This document shows positions 1 to 8,280 of a stretch of 52,392 nt of DNA, piece by piece (position 1 is the stretch's first letter; each line of letters opens with the position of its first letter). The stretch lies in contig CAIULL010000034.1 of NCBI GenBank assembly GCA_903899985.1, positions 1 to 52,392 of the forward strand, in the 5' to 3' direction. The notes beneath the pieces are model-generated. The model searched no databases. It worked only from the letters and a program-made list of their open reading frames with translations, and was not told where the DNA came from. The translations under genes were made by a program, and so were the position numbers. Origin of the DNA: an uncultured Schlesneria sp. Lineage in GTDB: Bacteria > Planctomycetota > Planctomycetia > Planctomycetales > Planctomycetaceae.

Positions 1-58
1 GACTCCGTTCGCTGCGCTCACTCCGTCCGTGCCACCCCCGTTGGGGAATAAGAAAATG

Positions 59-100
59 TGTTACCCATGTCCCCGAACACCTGTTACCCTTGACCCCGGT
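59..100. repeat. two direct 23-base-spaced repeats, possible insertion-sequence end
   Basis: TGTTACCC occurs at 59-66 and again at 82-89. Each copy is followed by a similar stretch (TG, one base, CCCCG), so the two units are near copies spaced 23 bases apart. Short tandem repeats of this kind are typical of transposase-binding ends of some insertion sequences. No transposase gene is visible because the window starts here, so an insertion-sequence end is only an inference. Confidence 0.3.
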
Positions 101-208
101 CTATTCAGTCCGCGGAGAAGCAGTGGCTTCGCCGTCTGCCGACCAAAGAACACTGCATGACCGAAGACGGTCATACAGTGGCACATTCATTGACTCGATA
201 AAAAACCA

Positions 209-1468
209 CTAACCCGAAAACAGCTCTGTTATCGGTCGACCGTTTTCAGTCAGTTTCAGCAATCGACCATCAGGCGCGAAATAGTCTTTTGAGATATCCA
301 GCCCCATCGCTGTGAACAGCGTTGCGTGAAAGTCAGGAACGGTGACAGGCCGATTCTTGATTTCGCTTCCGTCGTCGCTGGATTCACCGAGTACCTGTCC
401 GACATTGATACTACCCCCGGCAAGCAGAGCTGAAAAAACATCCGGGAAATGATCACGACCGTTTTCGCCGTTGATTTTGGGAGTACGTCCGAACTCGCCG
501 ACGCAGACAACCAACGTCTCTTGCAGCAGTCCTCGCTCCTGCAGATCGTCAATCAGTGTCGACATCCCGGCATCGAGCGAAGCGGACAGATTCTGTACCT
601 GATTGAAGTTGTCATTATGAGTGTCCCAACCACCATATTGAACTTCGACAAACTTCACACCTGCTTCCACCAGACGGCGTGCCGTTAAGCAGGCTCGAGC
701 CATGTAACCGTCGTTGATCGCGCTACCATAACGCTCAAACAACTCGGGCTCCTCGACAGAGGGGTCGTAAGGCTGAAAGACCGGACTGTTCCGCATTCGA
801 TCAGCGCGTCGCGTCAATTGAGTCAGATCATTACCCAGCAGCGACTGAAACTGTTTATCGAACCGTCCGTTGAAGCTTTCGAGTGCCGTTAATCGACGCT
901 TCATACGTGCTTCAGAAAAGCCTTCAGGAAGCGTCAACGATGGAGCGGGATTACCGATATCTTCGATCACAAATGGACCGAATTGCGGGCCAAGAATGCT
1001 GGTATCAAACTTCCGTCCGATGGAGACGAACGCGGGAACGTCAATTTCAGGATCGGCCTGCCGCCAGGCAACGGTTGATCCCAGCGATGGATATTGCAGG
1101 CGAGGATTAGGACGAAAACCGGTGTGGATCAAGCTTTGTGCTCGATCATGATCCCCTTCCATACTTGTCAGCGACCGAACGATTGCCAGCTTGTCTGCCA
1201 GTTCAGCCAGCCTAGGGACGTGCTGAGCAAACTTGACTCCCGCCAGCCTGGTATCAATCGCTTCGAACGATCCTGCCGTCGCTGCACCAGGCTTGGGATC
1301 GAACGTGTCGATCTGGCTGGGACCTCCCTCAAGAAAAATCAGGATGCACGACCTGGCCTTCGCCGTTTCGGACGAAGCGGCAAACAGCGAAGACCTGATC
1401 GACGATCCGAAGAAAGAGAGGCCGCCAGTAGAAACCGCTTTTATGAAGGATCGACGAGAGATTGACAT
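209..1468 (-). CDS. DUF1501 family secreted protein (Tat signal)
   Basis: This 419-residue protein is recognised as a DUF1501 protein, a family with an alkaline-phosphatase/sulfatase-like fold that is hugely expanded in Planctomycetes. The N terminus carries a twin-arginine signal (SRRSFIKAV, residues 4-12), so export in folded form is likely. Family hallmarks are FLEGGPSQIDTFDPKP near residue 45, the GEFGRTPKIN motif and the GRDHFPD motif in the C-terminal third. The start is supported by GGAG seven bases upstream. It is the last gene of a minus-strand set, 91 bases after the DUF1549/DUF1553 gene. The two families are nearly always neighbours and are thought to act together at the cell surface, but the substrate is unknown. 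The family call is sure; the enzymatic role is not. Confidence 0.9.
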   Translation of the reverse strand: MSISRRSFIKAVSTGGLSFFGSSIRSSLFAASSETAKARSCILIFLEGGPSQIDTFDPKPGAATAGSFEAIDTRLAGVKFAQHVPRLAELADKLAIVRSLTSMEGDHDRAQSLIHTGFRPNPRLQYPSLGSTVAWRQADPEIDVPAFVSIGRKFDTSILGPQFGPFVIEDIGNPAPSLTLPEGFSEARMKRRLTALESFNGRFDKQFQSLLGNDLTQLTRRADRMRNSPVFQPYDPSVEEPELFERYGSAINDGYMARACLTARRLVEAGVKFVEVQYGGWDTHNDNFNQVQNLSASLDAGMSTLIDDLQERGLLQETLVVCVGEFGRTPKINGENGRDHFPDVFSALLAGGSINVGQVLGESSDDGSEIKNRPVTVPDFHATLFTAMGLDISKDYFAPDGRLLKLTENGRPITELFSG

Positions 1469-1559
1469 CTGGCATCTCCGAGTTTTGTGTTTGTCCGCTG
1501 ATTCCCGTCATAATCGTGCAAGCAGAATCTTGATAACCCGATGACGACCGCTTCAGACA

Positions 1560-3134
1560 CTAATGGTTTGTGATAAATTCCGTTGAATTCAAAAGAACCC
1601 AGACGATGTCTTGTAATCCTTCACGTGGGTCCGCTTCGCCTCCGAGATCTTGAAAGAATTCAAGTTCATCGGTCGATGGACTTCTTGACAGCAACGACAT
1701 GAACAGCCTCTCGACATGCTCAGCACCGACGGTGGGACCGTAAAGCCTGATGGCCGCTTCCGACCCTAATTCGACAGCACCCCGGACGTAGTCGCTATTA
1801 TATAGCGAAAGCGTTCTGCCTAATGTCAGTGACGTTGCACCCAGATTATTAACGGGAATGTCCTGCGTGAATTCTTCACCCGTGGCCACTGCCAGCCGGT
1901 AATCGTTCTCGTCATAGTGATACCCGAAGGCTTGACCCAACGACAAATGCAATTGATCCGCAGAAAGCGGCCGAATCCGAGCACGGCCCCAGTGCGATAA
2001 TTGCTGTTCCCGCCGCAAAACATCAACCGCTTCGCCCCCCTGCTCTTCAGTCGAACTTCTGCGCTGGTAAGCTTCGGAAAGGACGATGATCTGAATAAGT
2101 CGCTGAATGTTCCAGTTGTGGCTGGCAAAGTCGTCCGCCAGCAAATTCAGTAAATCAGAATTCGTACTCGTGGCCTCTGGGGGCCAATGATCCAGGTTGT
2201 GAACCAGCCCTTCTCCCAGCAATCGCTCCCAAACGCTGTTGACCAGATGCCGGCTAAAATAAGGATTCGTTGGTTGAATCAACCATTCGACCAGCACAGC
2301 ACGTCGTTGTTTCGACACATTACTTCGGGGTCGTCCAGGAAGTTGAGGATAGACGGTCCTCGTGGGAGTTGCACCGTTTTCATCCGGTTTCGCCCGCTTG
2401 TCCTCAACCCTTAACTCACCCGCGGGTCTCTCAATCACGACGAAGAACGATTCCCCTTCCTCGGGTTGAGTCGGCGTCATTTTTCGCAGCCGAGCGAAAT
2501 GGGCGGCAAGCCCCCAGAAATCCTGTTGTTTCCAGCGAGCGTGTGGATGATCGTGACATTCGGCACATTGAAGCGACAGTCCTAGAAACTTTTGACTGAC
2601 CGCTCCCGTCAGGGGGCCTGGTTCAGCGTTGAAACGCAATAGAAAATTGACCGAACCGTTAACGTCGCTGGTCCCCTCACCCAGGATCAAGTCACTAACC
2701 AATTCGGCATAGGACTGATTTTCACGGAAGGCTTCGGTTAAGAATTGCAGCAGTCGCGGCCCGTCATATCCATCGGTTTCAAACGGCCTGCGGTCAGTCA
2801 GATATTCCGCCCAGAGGCGTCCCCAGTATCGAGCGAAGTCGGGTGACTTCAGTAACCGCTGAACGACTTCGCCACGATTCAGGCTTGAGCCGGCCGTTAC
2901 GGTTTTGACCTCGATCAGTGGCGGTGTCCGTCCGGCAAGATCCAACCAGACGCGACGCAGGAACTCGGCGTCACTGCATGTGTTCAACAGAGTTATGTCA
3001 TCTTTTGCACAACCCGCCTTAACCACCTGATCAAGTTGCGCGCTGACGGAAGTGGTCTCGGGTGAATCCACTGCCAAGGCGACCGACCCGATCACCAGGC
3101 AATGGACGAAGGCGTATCTGATGAACCGGTACAT
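1560..3134 (-). CDS. DUF1549 and DUF1553 domain secreted protein
   Basis: This 524-residue protein begins with a Sec-type signal peptide (about residues 1-22). A DUF1549 domain follows, with the typical LRRVWLDLAGRTP-like stretch near residue 60 and the heme-like CAECHDHPHARW motif around residue 190. The C-terminal half is DUF1553 (SRHLVNSVWERLLGEGLV, then the QRRS region and a closing STEFITNH). It lacks the N-terminal cytochrome-like region found in longer homologues such as the 839-residue protein at 46958-49477. GGAAGG lies upstream of the ATG. It sits 46 bases after the beta-propeller gene and 91 bases before the DUF1501 gene, in an arrangement common in Planctomycetes. The single CXXCH suggests possible heme binding, but function is unknown. 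Confidence 0.88.
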   Translation of the reverse strand: MYRFIRYAFVHCLVIGSVALAVDSPETTSVSAQLDQVVKAGCAKDDITLLNTCSDAEFLRRVWLDLAGRTPPLIEVKTVTAGSSLNRGEVVQRLLKSPDFARYWGRLWAEYLTDRRPFETDGYDGPRLLQFLTEAFRENQSYAELVSDLILGEGTSDVNGSVNFLLRFNAEPGPLTGAVSQKFLGLSLQCAECHDHPHARWKQQDFWGLAAHFARLRKMTPTQPEEGESFFVVIERPAGELRVEDKRAKPDENGATPTRTVYPQLPGRPRSNVSKQRRAVLVEWLIQPTNPYFSRHLVNSVWERLLGEGLVHNLDHWPPEATSTNSDLLNLLADDFASHNWNIQRLIQIIVLSEAYQRRSSTEEQGGEAVDVLRREQQLSHWGRARIRPLSADQLHLSLGQAFGYHYDENDYRLAVATGEEFTQDIPVNNLGATSLTLGRTLSLYNSDYVRGAVELGSEAAIRLYGPTVGAEHVERLFMSLLSRSPSTDELEFFQDLGGEADPREGLQDIVWVLLNSTEFITNH

Positions 3135-3180
3135 GAGATTCTAACCTTCCCCGTCTATACGACCCCTGTCGAATGGATGT

Positions 3181-4446
3181 CTATTTCGGGGCGGCAATGC
3201 AGAAGAGGTGCCGTTCGCCCCGGATGAACAATTCATGATCCACCGGTGCCGGGGTGGCGTCAACAGTTTCATCCAGCGAATTCGTGGCCACGACACTCAA
3301 TGTATCGGCGTCCTTGATCACCGTGGTATTGCCATTTCGTGACGTGAGAAATACATATCCGCCCGCAGCGACAGGCGATGCATAGATGAGATCAAGGCCC
3401 GGAACGCGGCTCGCCATATAGTGCGGCTTGCCCGTGGCCGCATCCACGCACGAAAGCTGACCAACCTTGGCTTTATGAAAATAGATTCGGCCAGATGACA
3501 AGAGCGGTGACGCAATATCCGGCGTGTCCCGGTCAATCACCCAGGCGACTTGGTTGGTCCCTTTGATGTCTCCTTTGCCATCCAACCGGAAAGCCCCCAT
3601 AAACGAACCTTTGTGGCCACTGCCAATAAACACGAGTCCGTTCTCGTAAACAGGCGAAGCGACCGGTCGTTCTGTTTGTCCGCCGCATCGCCAGAGTTCT
3701 TTGCCGGAATCAAGATCGTAACTGCGTGCCGATTTTTGTCCGTTCGTGATCACCTGCTTCCGTCCGTTATGCTCAACAACCAGCGGAGTTGCCCAACAGG
3801 TGGTCTCATCACGAGGCGTCTTCCAGACATCCTTGCCAGTCAACTTGTTGATCGCAAAGATCGCCGACTTTCCCTCATGATCCCACGGGACAAGAATCTT
3901 GTCGTCAGCCAGCGTCGGAGAACTTCCTTCCCCGAATCCGTTGCGGATGTCCATCTTTGGAAAATCATCCCGCTTCCATTTCAGATCACCAGCCAGCGTA
4001 TAGCAATACAGGCCACGTGAACCGAAATGGGCATAGACATGGTCCCCATCAGTGCAAGGAGAAGCGGACGCAAACCCATTCGTTTCGTGAGTCCCTTGAT
4101 GGGGTTTGGAAACAGTCGCAGTCTTTTCCCAAACCAGCTTTCCATCATTTCGATCGTAACAAAGGAGTTTAAATTCCAGTGGCGCACCGCGACCATTGTT
4201 ACCATTCACAGGAACAGCCGTTGTCACGAACACCTGATTTCCCCAGATCACTGGAGAAGACGAACCACGCCCGGGAACCTCAACTTTCCATTTCACATTC
4301 TTGGTACTGCTCCATTCGGTTGGCGGCGAGGCATGATCAGCCGTCCCGTTACCGGTTGGTCCGCGCCAATGACCCCAGTTATCCGCATGAGCCATTGGAT
4401 TCAAACAGATCATCGCGAGAATAGCACAGGCAAAAGAGCTTCTCAT
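3181..4446 (-). CDS. secreted PQQ-type beta-propeller protein
   Basis: I place the start at the ATG at 4446 (421 residues), because a Sec signal peptide begins exactly there (MRSSFACAILAMICL, ending at AHA) and an AGGA sits upstream. An in-frame upstream extension would put 23 unrelated residues before it. The mature protein opens with WGHWRGPTGNGTA, the common start of planctomycete outer-membrane-assembly-like beta-propellers. PQQ-like blades then repeat (GKLVWEKTA, GDLKWKRDD, GKDVWKTP, GKELWRCGG). The quinone itself is probably not bound: family members usually use the propeller as a scaffold. It lies just upstream of the DUF1549/DUF1553 and DUF1501 genes and is probably co-transcribed with them. 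Confidence 0.85.
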   Translation of the reverse strand: MRSSFACAILAMICLNPMAHADNWGHWRGPTGNGTADHASPPTEWSSTKNVKWKVEVPGRGSSSPVIWGNQVFVTTAVPVNGNNGRGAPLEFKLLCYDRNDGKLVWEKTATVSKPHQGTHETNGFASASPCTDGDHVYAHFGSRGLYCYTLAGDLKWKRDDFPKMDIRNGFGEGSSPTLADDKILVPWDHEGKSAIFAINKLTGKDVWKTPRDETTCWATPLVVEHNGRKQVITNGQKSARSYDLDSGKELWRCGGQTERPVASPVYENGLVFIGSGHKGSFMGAFRLDGKGDIKGTNQVAWVIDRDTPDIASPLLSSGRIYFHKAKVGQLSCVDAATGKPHYMASRVPGLDLIYASPVAAGGYVFLTSRNGNTTVIKDADTLSVVATNSLDETVDATPAPVDHELFIRGERHLFCIAAPK

Positions 4447-4569
4447 GACGGTTCCTGAGTAAGAACAAAAAGTGTCTTTGATTCGAGATAAATGCCAGAC
4501 GCATCGTACCAGCAAGATTCTACCGTGGTTTTGTTCGAGTGGGCAGTCTCGCGCGAACGGCGTGCAGTC

Positions 4570-5451
4570 TTAACGTCGGACTTCTCCGGTCTGATCAAGC
4601 AAAAAAATCTGGTTGATCGTTTTGAAGTGTGCATGGTCATCAAATTGCCAGACGACCTTTTTGTCTTGAGTCACTTCGAAAAACTGCGGTTGCTTTCCGA
4701 TGTGACCGTGTCCGAGATAATTACAAAATATCGTGTTTCCATTTGGAAGGCGCTGACAGCCTGCCATTAGCCTCAGCGGATTACCAGGAAGATCATTTTC
4801 ATTCAGTTCCCAGACGACTTTTTCCTGATCATTGAATTCGATCACCTTGTGTCCATCGCCGCAGGTAATCAATAAATGGCCGTCCGCAAGCGGAACCACT
4901 TCATGTGGATCGCCGGGTACTTTTATGGATCGCAGGACATGGCCTTCGCTGTCCAGTTCGACAACCTTTCCCTCCCCCTTGAAACAGACAAGGTAGTGAC
5001 CCTCGTTGGTCTTTCTGGCACCGCGAAACTGGTTGTGAGTACGTATTTCGGGGGTCGTTTTGAGGGGAATCTCTTTCGTGACCATTCCTGTACGGTCGAC
5101 TTCCAACAGGCGAGATGTTCCACATTCGCAAATCAAAACTTTACCATCAGCCAAAGGTTGGCAGGCATGAACTTCCGTTTTTTCCGGAGCCTGATACTTC
5201 CAGACGATCTGTTTCGACGTTGTCACTTCGACAGCACCGTCGAAGTAGCAAAACAGAAAGTTGCCGTTGTCCAGCTTCCAGCAATCTTGAGGTGCCCGAC
5301 AAGCATATTCCCATTCAATATTTCCGTCGGCGGAAACAACACAGACTTTGCCACCATTATGGTCACAGCAGAGAAACGGCCGCCCTGCTTCAGAAATCTG
5401 TGGAACAACAATCAGCGTCCATAATGACAGAAGGAAGAAAAAGGACTTCAT
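4570..5451 (-). CDS. small secreted beta-propeller protein
   Basis: Starting at the ATG at 5451 gives 293 residues with a clear Sec signal peptide (MKSFFFLLSLWTLIVV, cleavage near SEA). A longer reading frame runs to 5574 but adds no signal-like sequence. The mature part is built of about six short blades, each with a Gly-Asn or Asp-Gly turn and a conserved W or V (NIEWEYACRAPQDCWKL, QIVWKYQAPEKTEVHACQ, KVVWELNEND, KVVWQFDDHAHF). This pattern is seen in arylsulfotransferase-like and other planctomycete propellers. No catalytic residues can be named. It is 123 bases upstream of the next propeller gene on the same strand and may belong to the same transcription unit. Confidence 0.72.
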   Translation of the reverse strand: MKSFFFLLSLWTLIVVPQISEAGRPFLCCDHNGGKVCVVSADGNIEWEYACRAPQDCWKLDNGNFLFCYFDGAVEVTTSKQIVWKYQAPEKTEVHACQPLADGKVLICECGTSRLLEVDRTGMVTKEIPLKTTPEIRTHNQFRGARKTNEGHYLVCFKGEGKVVELDSEGHVLRSIKVPGDPHEVVPLADGHLLITCGDGHKVIEFNDQEKVVWELNENDLPGNPLRLMAGCQRLPNGNTIFCNYLGHGHIGKQPQFFEVTQDKKVVWQFDDHAHFKTINQIFLLDQTGEVRR

Positions 5452-5738
5452 GATTCGGAATCTCCGTGGGTACACTGCGTCGATGTTACCGGGATCAGAA
5501 AAGGATTCCCTGATATTAACGCAATTCATGCCCTTTTGACCTCGTTCGAACGGGATGTTTTCTATCACAATCATCTTCTGGACATTGTCGACAGGGTGGT
5601 TCCCTTCGCTTCGGTCCCTGAATTCGGTATGGATCGCTGGTGCAAAAAGTTATTCCATCAACGCTGTGACTCAATCATGATTTGAGGTGGTTCTGATTGA
5701 AACGAGCATTTCATCGCATCCCCTTTTGGAATCCGACA

Positions 5739-6839
5739 ATGAATACTTTCCTGGCACGAACGATTCTCACGGCCATCTCTCTCACTTTTTTGAGCGGTAT
5801 CACGATCGCCTTGGATTTGCCCTGGATCACCGTTGCGACTGATCAGAATGGATTTGTCCTCGAACGTCAGAACAAGCGATTTTCTCCTTGGGGATTCAAC
5901 TATGACCACGACCAAAAAGGACGACTGATCGAAGACTACTGGGAAACCGAATGGGAAAAGGTTGAACAGGATTTTCGGTCCATGAAACAACTCGGAGCCA
6001 ACGTTGTCCGCATTCACCTGCAACTCGGCAAGTTCATGGAATCAGCGACCGAACCGAACAAGAAGCAACTCGCTCAACTGGGAAAACTCGTCGCCTTAGC
6101 CGAAGATGTTGGCATCTATCTCGATCTGACAGGACTTGGCTGCTATCACAAGGCTGATGTTCCAGGCTGGTATGATTCGCTCGATGAACAAGACCGCTGG
6201 GCGACGCAGGCAAAGTTCTGGGAATCGGTCGCGGCAACCTGCAACGAAAGCCCCGCGATTTTCTGTTACGACCTGATGAATGAACCGGTCGTGCCCGGCG
6301 GAAAACGCAAAGACGGCGATTGGCTGGGACCAGCGTTCGGAGGCAAGCATTTTGTACAAGTGATTTCCCTCGATCAAAAAAACCGACCCCGACCTGAAAT
6401 TGCGCAACAATGGATCAAGCACTTGGTGAAGTCAATCCGAACGAAAGACCGGCGACATTTGATTACAGTCGGGCTCGTAGACTGGAGTCTCGATCGTCCC
6501 GGACTGACTTCGGGGTTTATCCCGGAAGCAATTGCAGACGATCTCGATTTCTTCTGTGTGCATCTTTACCCGGAAGCGGGAAAACTGGACGACAACTTGA
6601 AAACTCTAAAAGGCTTCTCGGTCGGCAAGCCAGTGGTGATTGAGGAAACATTCCCGCTGAAGTGTTCGATGGCCGAATTCGGTCAATTCATCGAGCAATC
6701 CAGAAAGCATTCTGCCGGCTGCATCGGGTTCTACTGGGGCCAGATGCCCGACGAGCTTCGTAAATCAACAACGATCGGCGACATGATGACACTCGGATGG
6801 CTGGAGTTCTTCGCACAAAAGGCGAGTGCTCGACCGTGA
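5739..6839 (+). CDS. secreted GH5-type glycoside hydrolase
   Basis: The ATG at 5739 starts a 366-residue protein with a Sec signal peptide (MNTFLARTILTAISLTFLSG). An in-frame TTG further upstream is less likely. The body is a TIM-barrel glycosidase of the cellulase (GH5, clan A) type: WGFNYDHD near residue 51, GANVVRIHLQ, then YDLMNEP with the presumed acid/base Glu at residue 182. FCVHLYP follows, and VIEETFP holds the presumed nucleophile Glu near 302-303. Both catalytic acids are present, so the enzyme should be active. The substrate (cellulose, mannan or another beta-glycan) cannot be read from the sequence. The gene stands alone on the plus strand between two minus-strand groups. Confidence 0.82.
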   Translation: MNTFLARTILTAISLTFLSGITIALDLPWITVATDQNGFVLERQNKRFSPWGFNYDHDQKGRLIEDYWETEWEKVEQDFRSMKQLGANVVRIHLQLGKFMESATEPNKKQLAQLGKLVALAEDVGIYLDLTGLGCYHKADVPGWYDSLDEQDRWATQAKFWESVAATCNESPAIFCYDLMNEPVVPGGKRKDGDWLGPAFGGKHFVQVISLDQKNRPRPEIAQQWIKHLVKSIRTKDRRHLITVGLVDWSLDRPGLTSGFIPEAIADDLDFFCVHLYPEAGKLDDNLKTLKGFSVGKPVVIEETFPLKCSMAEFGQFIEQSRKHSAGCIGFYWGQMPDELRKSTTIGDMMTLGWLEFFAQKASARP

Positions 6840-6876
6840 GCTGCGATGGCAGATGAATCTAATAACGGCGATCTCA

Positions 6877-7662
6877 TCAATGAGTTGTCGTCACAACACT
6901 TTTTTCGTTCAACTTGACGAGATACCGTCGCGTGAGCGACATACCGATTATCGGTGGTGCCACCCAAGGAATGAGCTGCCACGCGCCGGGAAGCTGAAAC
7001 CCGAACAGCCGATTTGCGCCGAAGACGATGAACGCCGTGTGAAATGCGACACCGGTACCGCACATGTGCCAGACGTGCCGATCGAGCCAAGCGCGAGGGT
7101 CTGGTGAAGCCCCAATTACGTATCGCCATTCTCGCAAAGTTGTGGCGAGACCGAAGAGACCAACAAAGATCGGAATTAAATAAGCGGCCTGCGGCATGCC
7201 AGTTGTCGTTGTTTGTCCGGTACTGAAACGCCATAGTCCGAAGGTCAACAACCCTGCGGCACAGATCATGGTGATCGACAACCAGATGGGAAGGCTCGTG
7301 TGCCGAAGTTCGCCGTGTCTGTCACGTTTGCGCATCACCTGAACACCAAACACGGCACCCGATATTGTTGCGACCGATAGGTAAAGAAGAATTGCAAAAA
7401 TCAATTGATACACATCACGCTGCCACACTGAGTCCGACGCATGTTGAATGTGGGGTGCGAAGCTATCTAGATGCACGAGTGCCCAGACAGAACTGATCAG
7501 CGCTGATCCGCCGATGATCCAGGTCACGTTCGCGAATGCTTTGCCGAGGCGAATGTGCGACTTTCCACTTTTGGGAACGGCGATGATCAGCCAGAATAAT
7601 ATCAGCCCGACAAATCCCAGACCGACATGTACTGCGCGGAGAATCAGATGCAGGAATTGCAC
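6877..7662 (-). CDS. multi-pass membrane protein, DUF2306-like
   Basis: This 261-residue protein has about seven hydrophobic segments and no cleavable signal. The start is GTG, supported by GGAG eight bases upstream. After the first helix it has SGKSHIRLGKAF, which resembles the cytoplasmic K-x-H-R-x-x-G-R loop of DUF2306 proteins. A charged loop (MRKRDRHGELRHTSLP) and a conserved-looking WLDRHVWHMCGTGVAFHTAFIVFG helix follow, with several histidines that might bind heme or metal. The DUF2306 assignment is tentative. The gene ends opposite the GH5 gene, 37 bases from it, so the two converge. It is 79 bases downstream of the DUF971 gene. Confidence 0.6.
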   Translation of the reverse strand: MQFLHLILRAVHVGLGFVGLILFWLIIAVPKSGKSHIRLGKAFANVTWIIGGSALISSVWALVHLDSFAPHIQHASDSVWQRDVYQLIFAILLYLSVATISGAVFGVQVMRKRDRHGELRHTSLPIWLSITMICAAGLLTFGLWRFSTGQTTTTGMPQAAYLIPIFVGLFGLATTLREWRYVIGASPDPRAWLDRHVWHMCGTGVAFHTAFIVFGANRLFGFQLPGAWQLIPWVAPPIIGMSLTRRYLVKLNEKSVVTTTH

Positions 7663-7741
7663 AAGATGGACTCCATCAAAGCCTCGGGATCAGGTGAATT
7701 GTCGTCGTATTCAATCGACTCCCGTCGATCCAGACTCGTGA

Positions 7742-8056
7742 TTACTTTTGCGTCAGTTCACAAAGTCGGCGCAACCGGTCCCAGGTGAAGATTCCGGACG
7801 CGTGGCTGTCACTCCAGACGATCTTCAATGCGTAGTTTCCCGAGTACCCGAGTTCAACTGGCCGAATATCATCAGGGATCGATTCAGCACGCAGGACTCG
7901 CACACCGGTAATTTCATCAACGCACGAAGCACACGGACATTCGCATCGCACCAGCTTGAAAGGTAAACGAAAAGTCTGACCATCCGGCCAGGCGATCTCG
8001 AAAACCCCAGCGTCCTTAAGCGCTTTCAACGACTGCGGTGGAAGCGAGTCTGTCAC
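7742..8056 (-). CDS. DUF971 domain protein
   Basis: A small cytosolic protein of the DUF971 family, whose fold also forms the N-terminal domain of gamma-butyrobetaine hydroxylase. Visible hallmarks are FEIAWPDG, the Cys-rich RCECPCASC and the closing GNYALKIVWSDSHASGIF followed by W-x-x-L. The cysteines may bind a metal or iron-sulfur centre, as has been suggested for relatives. I chose the GTG at 8056 (104 residues) because AGGAG lies ten bases upstream and homologues begin close to this point. A longer ATG-started form (to 8101) would add 15 basic residues that overlap the ribosome-binding site. Its role is unknown, though homologues are often linked to iron-sulfur cluster carriers. Confidence 0.82.
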   Translation of the reverse strand: MTDSLPPQSLKALKDAGVFEIAWPDGQTFRLPFKLVRCECPCASCVDEITGVRVLRAESIPDDIRPVELGYSGNYALKIVWSDSHASGIFTWDRLRRLCELTQK

Positions 8057-8280
8057 GAAGAGTCTTCTCCTGCCGATATTTCGCCCAAATCTCAAGGGCA
8101 TTTAGAAAATTAATACAGACCTGCCATCAGCAAGGTTAGCCCGATTGTCGAGACTCGATCAGACTTTCACAACTCAAAAGGGATCAACCGATGGAATTTG
8201 TCTGTTAATTTGCTGCGCAACAAATCACAACGCGAAAGTGACCAGCCTATTCTAAACCCATCGTTGACGCGGTCAAAAAA

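Noticed and set aside
8208-8225. Near-palindrome ATTTGCTGCGCAACAAAT after the cytochrome gene
   Set aside because: It has no loop and no T-run, so a terminator or operator call is not supported.
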